A DNA stretch of 24,630 bases from the IMG/VR virus record IMGVR_UViG_3300025704_000105, positions 1 to 24,630 of that record; one strand, 5' to 3'. This document shows positions 20,148 to 24,630 of the stretch, piece by piece. The notes beneath the pieces were generated by a model. That model was not told where the DNA came from. It was given only the letters and a program-made list of their open reading frames with translations, and made no database searches. The first letter of the stretch is position 1, and each line of letters starts with the position of its first letter. This DNA comes from a virus. Position numbers and translations under genes: made by a program.

Positions 20148-22198
20148 TATTTTGCTCTCCCTAATAAAACTTGTACATCTATTCTTTGTATTGAGTAAGG
20201 ACTACCGTCAATCGTTGCTTTAAGACCAATAGTAATTACTTTGCCGTTTCCAGAACCCTGTGTTGCGGGTGTTTGGACTAATAAACCTGAACTGTATTCT
20301 GAAACCACATAACCTGTTTCGTTTAAAGGTGCTGAATATTCTGAAGTAACATATCCCGATGTTTCAGTAGCAGTAAACTTACTAACCTCTCTAATAGCGG
20401 GGCTTGAAACACTTACAGTTTGTCCTATATCGTTGCCCTGAAAAAGAAGAAGACTGTCATTAGCCGTTGCGGTAAAAATATTAGAGTAACCGCCATTTGT
20501 TAAAGGACTGGTAGAAACAGAACCGTTTGAACCAGAAAGGTCATCACCTGTTTTTACTACAAGTCTTCCCCCCGTTCCGTCTGCGGGCGCGTTGTCTACA
20601 GTATATGTCAAAACATACTCAGTACCTGCTATTAAAAGATTATTGCTAGACGAGTCAATAAGAGTTTTGTAAACTCTGTCTGTTCCTGTTATGGATGCTG
20701 AGTTATTTTCATAATTTATTACGCCAGTGTCAGCCCAGCTTTGGGCAGTAAAAGTAGTAGGGCACTTACTAGAGGGTACTGCGCTAAACTCTTTAGCAGT
20801 CGGTTCAGCATCTGGCGGCAAAAAGGGGCGAGATTTTACAGTACTGGGGTCGTAGTCATAGTACCAACTAAGAATTGAGTTTTCCCCTACATTACCAACT
20901 ACAGATGTTTCAAATTTTTTCAAAAACTTTAAATTAGAAGGATTCCCGAAATCCATAGGATTGCTTTCATATTCTAAAGAATAATTTAAATCCCCAGCGT
21001 TAAACGCCCCAGTCTGTGTATCTGTGTATGTGTCGTAAATATAAAAACCGCCCAGTCCTGAAATATATAAATTATTTTCACGGTCTAAACAAAAACCATG
21101 AGGCTGTAGTTGCGACCAAGTGGTTGTTTTTGCAGAACCGTTGGGAAGACGCTGTTTCAAATCAAAACAATATACAATGTCTTCATCGGGTATTGACAAT
21201 AAATAAAAACCATCTTTAGGGCTGTATATGGATTTCACATCGCCCGTGTTTCTGTCAAGAGACGCTAATAAATCATCACGTATGTTTGAGCTTAAATCTC
21301 CAATAGCTACTGATTTTTCTTGTATTGTACGACCTAAACTACGTAAACCGTTAGCTGACAAAAATATAATATCAGAGCCTGTGTTTTGTACAGAATCTCT
21401 TTCGATACAACCTATACCTTCAATAACATCTTCAAGAATCATATTGGCAGGACTTTCTGCTCCTGAATAAATTACTATAGAGTGTCTTCCAAAAATTACT
21501 AAAAATCCGTTGTGTGCCGCCAGTGCAACAATTTCGTCATGTCCTGTGTTCCATACTGTTGTTAAGTCTAAAGAACCTGAAGTACCTCCAGACCATGCGT
21601 GCCCGTTTAAAAGGTCGGAGAAATAAACTGTTGCTTTGCTCCCAGTCACATCAGCCGCCCAGACGCGCCCATAAGCCGCTATTGCTTCGTTAGCATAAGG
21701 AGCATTCCCAGTAGCATGGGAGTGGGAAGAAAAAGGTTCTAACTGGTAAGTCCCTCCATTGTCAAACCAAATTAAAGGCTCTTGGTCTCTACTAAAAAAG
21801 AAAGCATGGTCTTGAAGGCTAATTATTTTCCAATCAGAGGTTGTAATGGTGTGGTCGTTTGGAAAAGTACCCCCGTTTGATATAGGGTTGGTTAAGGTAC
21901 GACCCGTACCTCCCAATTCGTGAGAATAAACTTTATTATTATGAGACAATAAAAAAATATCGTTCCCGTCTGGGTCAATAAACTCAAATGCGCTCACAAC
22001 GGGAGCAAGGCTAGTAGTAGCGTCAATGCTATCTATTTTTCTTGTTCCCTTTCTAGCCCCTATTCGACCAAATTTATCAATAACGCAGTTGTTTGCTTTC
22101 CGAGCAAAAGAAGTATCAATAGATGTTGGAGAGTCTTGGGTGTTTATGCCCCCAAAACCCGCCGCTTCGATAGATATTGTCTGTAGTTGTTGTGCCAT
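20147..22198 (-). CDS. Tail nozzle / tail tubular protein B-like (gp12-like), with inserted jelly-roll-like domain
   Basis: A 683-aa protein directly after the gp11-like adaptor, matching T7 gene order. Residues 10-60 (EAAGFGGINTQDSPTSIDTS, then NNCVIDKFGRIGARKGTRKI) are the typical start of this family. Residues 160-440 are repeated beta strands (for example VALAAHNGFLVIFGRHSIVI), propeller-like. Around 475-608 there is a segment that looks unlike the rest: YVLTYTVDNAPADGTGGRL, TNGGYSNIFTATANDSLLLF and QTVSVSSPAIREV, the style of a carbohydrate-binding jelly-roll. Then comes a tandem pair ETSGYVTSEYS (612-622) and NETGYVVSEYS (626-636). The protein forms the tail tube tip through which DNA leaves, and may also bind the host surface. 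Confidence 0.8.
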   Translation of the reverse strand: MAQQLQTISIEAAGFGGINTQDSPTSIDTSFARKANNCVIDKFGRIGARKGTRKIDSIDATTSLAPVVSAFEFIDPDGNDIFLLSHNNKVYSHELGGTGRTLTNPISNGGTFPNDHTITTSDWKIISLQDHAFFFSRDQEPLIWFDNGGTYQLEPFSSHSHATGNAPYANEAIAAYGRVWAADVTGSKATVYFSDLLNGHAWSGGTSGSLDLTTVWNTGHDEIVALAAHNGFLVIFGRHSIVIYSGAESPANMILEDVIEGIGCIERDSVQNTGSDIIFLSANGLRSLGRTIQEKSVAIGDLSSNIRDDLLASLDRNTGDVKSIYSPKDGFYLLSIPDEDIVYCFDLKQRLPNGSAKTTTWSQLQPHGFCLDRENNLYISGLGGFYIYDTYTDTQTGAFNAGDLNYSLEYESNPMDFGNPSNLKFLKKFETSVVGNVGENSILSWYYDYDPSTVKSRPFLPPDAEPTAKEFSAVPSSKCPTTFTAQSWADTGVINYENNSASITGTDRVYKTLIDSSSNNLLIAGTEYVLTYTVDNAPADGTGGRLVVKTGDDLSGSNGSVSTSPLTNGGYSNIFTATANDSLLLFQGNDIGQTVSVSSPAIREVSKFTATETSGYVTSEYSAPLNETGYVVSEYSSGLLVQTPATQGSGNGKVITIGLKATIDGSPYSIQRIDVQVLLGRAK

Positions 22199-22869
22199 TA
22201 TACTGTATACCAGATAGTTTCAGAAGAAGAATGACGTGCCGCGTCTAAAGCAATAGCATCAGCTAAAGCAGAGTCAGCTATGTTAAACAATTCTTGAGAA
22301 GAACTACCGCCTGTTTCTCCTCGTTCTCTCGCGGCAAAGGCTACTGCATATTGAATAACGGGAGAAGATGGAACTAAAATAGGATTAGCGTCTTCAACCA
22401 TTTCAAGTACTCGCGGTTGTACCACGTTAATATTTATATCATAAACACCATCAGGGGTAGGGTATAGACGAATATTAGGTTCGTCACTTGCCGATGTTCC
22501 GCTGAATGTTTGATAATAAGCAGGAGAGCCTGTTGTTGGATTCAAATCAAAATTATTAGACCAACCGTCCGATACTTGCCTTAAGAATGCTTTTTGTGTT
22601 TGGTTTGTAGCAGTTAGTATCTTAACTCTGCTAGAAGTGTCTGCTGAATTTGAACCTGTGTTTCTTAAATTATAAGTAGATTGGTCTGCCGTGGTAGAAA
22701 AAGAGATAGTTTCTCTTAGATAACTCCAGTCCCAAGCGTCCTCTACAAGCCTGTTAGAATCGTTAACAAACTCGCCAATCAGCTTGCTGTAGTCATTATC
22801 TGTAACCGAGGCTACTTCGTTTTCACGCAGTCTTCGTAGCACGCTGTTTACTAGTTGTAAGTAAGTCAT
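22198..22869 (-). CDS. Head-tail adaptor / tail tubular protein A-like (gp11-like)
   Basis: A 223-aa protein whose start MTYLQLVNSVLRRLRENEVA is the standard opening of podovirus adaptor (gp11-like) proteins. WDWSYLRETISFSTTADQST, then YNL, is the family's strand after the N-terminal helices, and the beta-rich middle includes PNIRLYPTPDGVYDININVV. The C-terminal helices (VIQYAVAFAARERGETGG) complete the adaptor fold. It would form a ring under the portal that joins the head to the nozzle protein encoded next. It overlaps both neighbours by one base (TAATG junction at 22867-22871), so stoichiometry is probably set by coupled translation. Confidence 0.85.
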   Translation of the reverse strand: MTYLQLVNSVLRRLRENEVASVTDNDYSKLIGEFVNDSNRLVEDAWDWSYLRETISFSTTADQSTYNLRNTGSNSADTSSRVKILTATNQTQKAFLRQVSDGWSNNFDLNPTTGSPAYYQTFSGTSASDEPNIRLYPTPDGVYDININVVQPRVLEMVEDANPILVPSSPVIQYAVAFAARERGETGGSSSQELFNIADSALADAIALDAARHSSSETIWYTV

Positions 22870-24630
22870 TATCCGTACCTTCTTCTGTTTGTTGGACTAA
22901 GCATTCTTTGTGTAGACTTAATCTCTGTATCAAATTTAAATAGTTCTTTATCAAATAAAGACTCTGTAGCCGTTCTTTGTTGTTGTTGTCCCTGACCGCC
23001 TAGCATACCTCCAAGTAAGTCGCCCCCTGCTTCCACCAAATCTCCTAAAGGACTATCAACAGCATCTATAATATCATCAATAGGGTCTATAATGTCTTGA
23101 CCCACTTCCCCTACAGTTTGTAACACAGGGTCTACTACTTCTTCACCAAATGTATCTACGACATCATCAATAGGGTCTATAACCGTATCGTCAAAAGCAC
23201 GTCCTGCGTCTAAGATGTCATCCTCAACATCCGATGTGAAGTCTGAAATAGGCTGTACAGCTTCTTCAACTACATCACCTACCGCCTTTACTCCCTCGTA
23301 AACGGGTTTGACTATAGGTTCTATAAAATCTCCTACTGCTTGTCCTGTTGCAACAACAACGTCTCCTGCTTTTTCAAGCCACTCAGGAGTTTCAATTTCC
23401 CCTATTTGATTTCCAATGTCTGAAAGCACACCACCTACAGTATCACCAACACCTGCGACAATCGCATCACCTGCATTTTTCTTAAAGGACTCTTCAACTG
23501 ATTTTCCCGCAAGACCGTCTAGTGTTGTGTCTACGATTATTTTTTGTTGAACCTCTGATAGCTTGTCTAGGGGAATACCTATATCATCAAAGGTTTGTAA
23601 AACATCATCAAAAGCAATATCAGAAACTTCATTTCCCGCCCATGTTTTTGCCGCCGTTTTGATTACGTCTTCAAGGTCTCCTCCTGATGTGGCTACTTTA
23701 CCTCCCTGAATAACAGGCGCGATGGGAGGGTAAAGTACAGACGCTACATCAAGAACAATATTCATGGTTTTTTCAAAAGGAGACTGTTCGAGGTATACAG
23801 GTGCTATATAGCTAAACTCACCTACCTGTCCAACCGTACCATTTTCTTCTACTAAATTACTCGCAGGTATATGATTAAAAGCCGTTCCTGTGTTAAAGAA
23901 AACGTCCCCTCCTTTAAAGGCTTCAAACTCTAAGTTTGCGGCAGGGTCTTCTTTAAAATAACTTGCCGCTTTATTTCCTAGTTCTTCTCTTTGCGCTCCA
24001 ATCATGTAATCACCCATGACTGCTTCTTGTAAAGCCAATGCTTTATATTCTTCGTGCTTTAAATCAAAACCGTTTTCACTTTCAAATTTATGATTAGCGG
24101 CAAGGTTATCATAATTCTGTATATCCTTTAACGTATCAAAATTAGGAGCACCTTTATCTATAAGTTTTTGTATGCTTTGTTTTTCTTCATCCGTTGTAGC
24201 GTTTTCAAGACTTCTTTCAAGGCTTTGTACATAATAGCTGTCTGCGCTGTCTTTAGCGTTTTGAAAATCTACAGGGCGTGAATAATCAATTGTTCCATCT
24301 GTACGTGCAAGTCTTTGTTCAGCAGGACTTAGCCCAGAATAATCCTCTCCATAATCAAAATCATAAATTAAATTTTTATATCCTTCTTGCTCGCCAATAT
24401 AAATATTAATATCTTGAGGACCTGATGTTTCTCCTGATACGAAGTCTTCTTTTATTTCATCGTAAAGACGTTCGTCTCCTTTAGCCTGATTATCTTCATC
24501 AAAGTAACTTGTAGGTTTTAGAGAATCGTCTATTAAATCAAAGGGAGATGCTGTAAAGGCTTGTGCATCTAAAGAACCTTGACTAGCCATCCCTGTGCGC
24601 TGTTCGTTAAAATAAATCTCTTCTCTTTCT
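22869..24630 (-). CDS. Repeat-rich virion protein, 5' end cut by window edge
   Basis: An ATG at 24590 gives 573 aa, but the frame is open to the right edge and the 13 codons before the ATG look coding (EREEIYFNEQRTG); only AGGG directly touches the ATG, so there is no usable ribosome site. The true start is therefore probably beyond the window. The N-terminal half is acidic and mixed. Residues 408-530 (counted from the ATG) hold degenerate amphipathic repeats of the type 'vvdPIdDvvD' (IDPIDDVVDTFGEEVVDPVL; IDPIDDIIDAVDSPLGDLVE), ending in GGDLLGGMLGGQGQQQQ. The gene precedes the gp11-like adaptor. It is a virion protein by position; its exact role is unknown. Confidence 0.65.
   Translation of the reverse strand, partial: EREEIYFNEQRTGMASQGSLDAQAFTASPFDLIDDSLKPTSYFDEDNQAKGDERLYDEIKEDFVSGETSGPQDINIYIGEQEGYKNLIYDFDYGEDYSGLSPAEQRLARTDGTIDYSRPVDFQNAKDSADSYYVQSLERSLENATTDEEKQSIQKLIDKGAPNFDTLKDIQNYDNLAANHKFESENGFDLKHEEYKALALQEAVMGDYMIGAQREELGNKAASYFKEDPAANLEFEAFKGGDVFFNTGTAFNHIPASNLVEENGTVGQVGEFSYIAPVYLEQSPFEKTMNIVLDVASVLYPPIAPVIQGGKVATSGGDLEDVIKTAAKTWAGNEVSDIAFDDVLQTFDDIGIPLDKLSEVQQKIIVDTTLDGLAGKSVEESFKKNAGDAIVAGVGDTVGGVLSDIGNQIGEIETPEWLEKAGDVVVATGQAVGDFIEPIVKPVYEGVKAVGDVVEEAVQPISDFTSDVEDDILDAGRAFDDTVIDPIDDVVDTFGEEVVDPVLQTVGEVGQDIIDPIDDIIDAVDSPLGDLVEAGGDLLGGMLGGQGQQQQRTATESLFDKELFKFDTEIKSTQRMLSPTNRRRYG
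23001..23369 (-). repeat. Degenerate coding repeats (PIDD-type) in virion protein
   Basis: The DNA word CATCATCAATAGGGTCTATA recurs about 90 nt apart (around 23073 and 23162 on the plus strand), and the encoded protein has repeated IDPIDD and related EPIVKP, QPISDF and DPVLQT units. Internal duplication is the simplest explanation. Confidence 0.6.

Noticed and set aside
1-24630. CRISPR arrays, tRNA genes, integrase or transposase
   Set aside because: None was seen on reading either strand; the 10-nt-phased repeats are too short and spacerless for CRISPR.

Overview
The window is phage DNA: a lytic-type, stubby-tailed (podovirus-like) genome with a T7-style replication module but no phage RNA polymerase gene in view. 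The gene set is a gp2.5-like SSB, a gp4-like primase-helicase, a T7-type family A DNA polymerase, an endonuclease I-like resolvase, a DUF3310 protein, a B12-dependent ribonucleotide reductase and gp11/gp12-like tail proteins. From family knowledge this fits marine podoviruses related to roseophage SIO1, VpV262 and the 'cobaviruses' (Zobellviridae-like), so a marine bacterial host is likely. That placement is inference; no database search was run.

Layout. (1) 1-2926, minus strand: putative small terminase, M15 peptidase (candidate endolysin), large terminase and a portal gene cut by the left edge. (2) 2927-3640: non-coding divergent control region with a perfect consensus sigma70 promoter facing left, a sigma70 promoter facing right, 10-bp-phased CTTAAG-type repeats and a C-rich tract. 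(3) 3641-5956, plus strand: eleven very small, mostly overlapping early genes of largely unknown function, including a small membrane protein and a zinc-ribbon protein. (4) 5957-6103: second control region with a strong sigma70 promoter, an imperfect hairpin and more phased repeats. (5) 6104-13980, plus strand: SSB, primase-helicase, DNA polymerase, three consecutive PD-(D/E)XK-type nucleases, two 54-aa proteins, DUF3310 and class II RNR, nearly all overlapping end to start. (6) About 13986-14014: a bidirectional terminator between converging operons. (7) 14013-24630, minus strand: three large internal/ejection-type virion proteins, a 310-aa structural protein, an 84-aa tail-associated protein, a gp12-like tail nozzle, a gp11-like adaptor and a 573+ aa repeat-rich protein open to the right edge.

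How it works together (inference). Host RNA polymerase would read both arms outward from the 3 kb control region. The right arm makes host-takeover proteins first, then the replication, recombination and dNTP-supply proteins. The left arm makes packaging, lysis and virion proteins. Because left-arm genes run off the left edge and the remaining virion genes enter from the right edge on the same strand, the window looks like part of a circular or circularly permuted map cut inside the virion block. The major capsid and scaffold genes would lie in the missing part.
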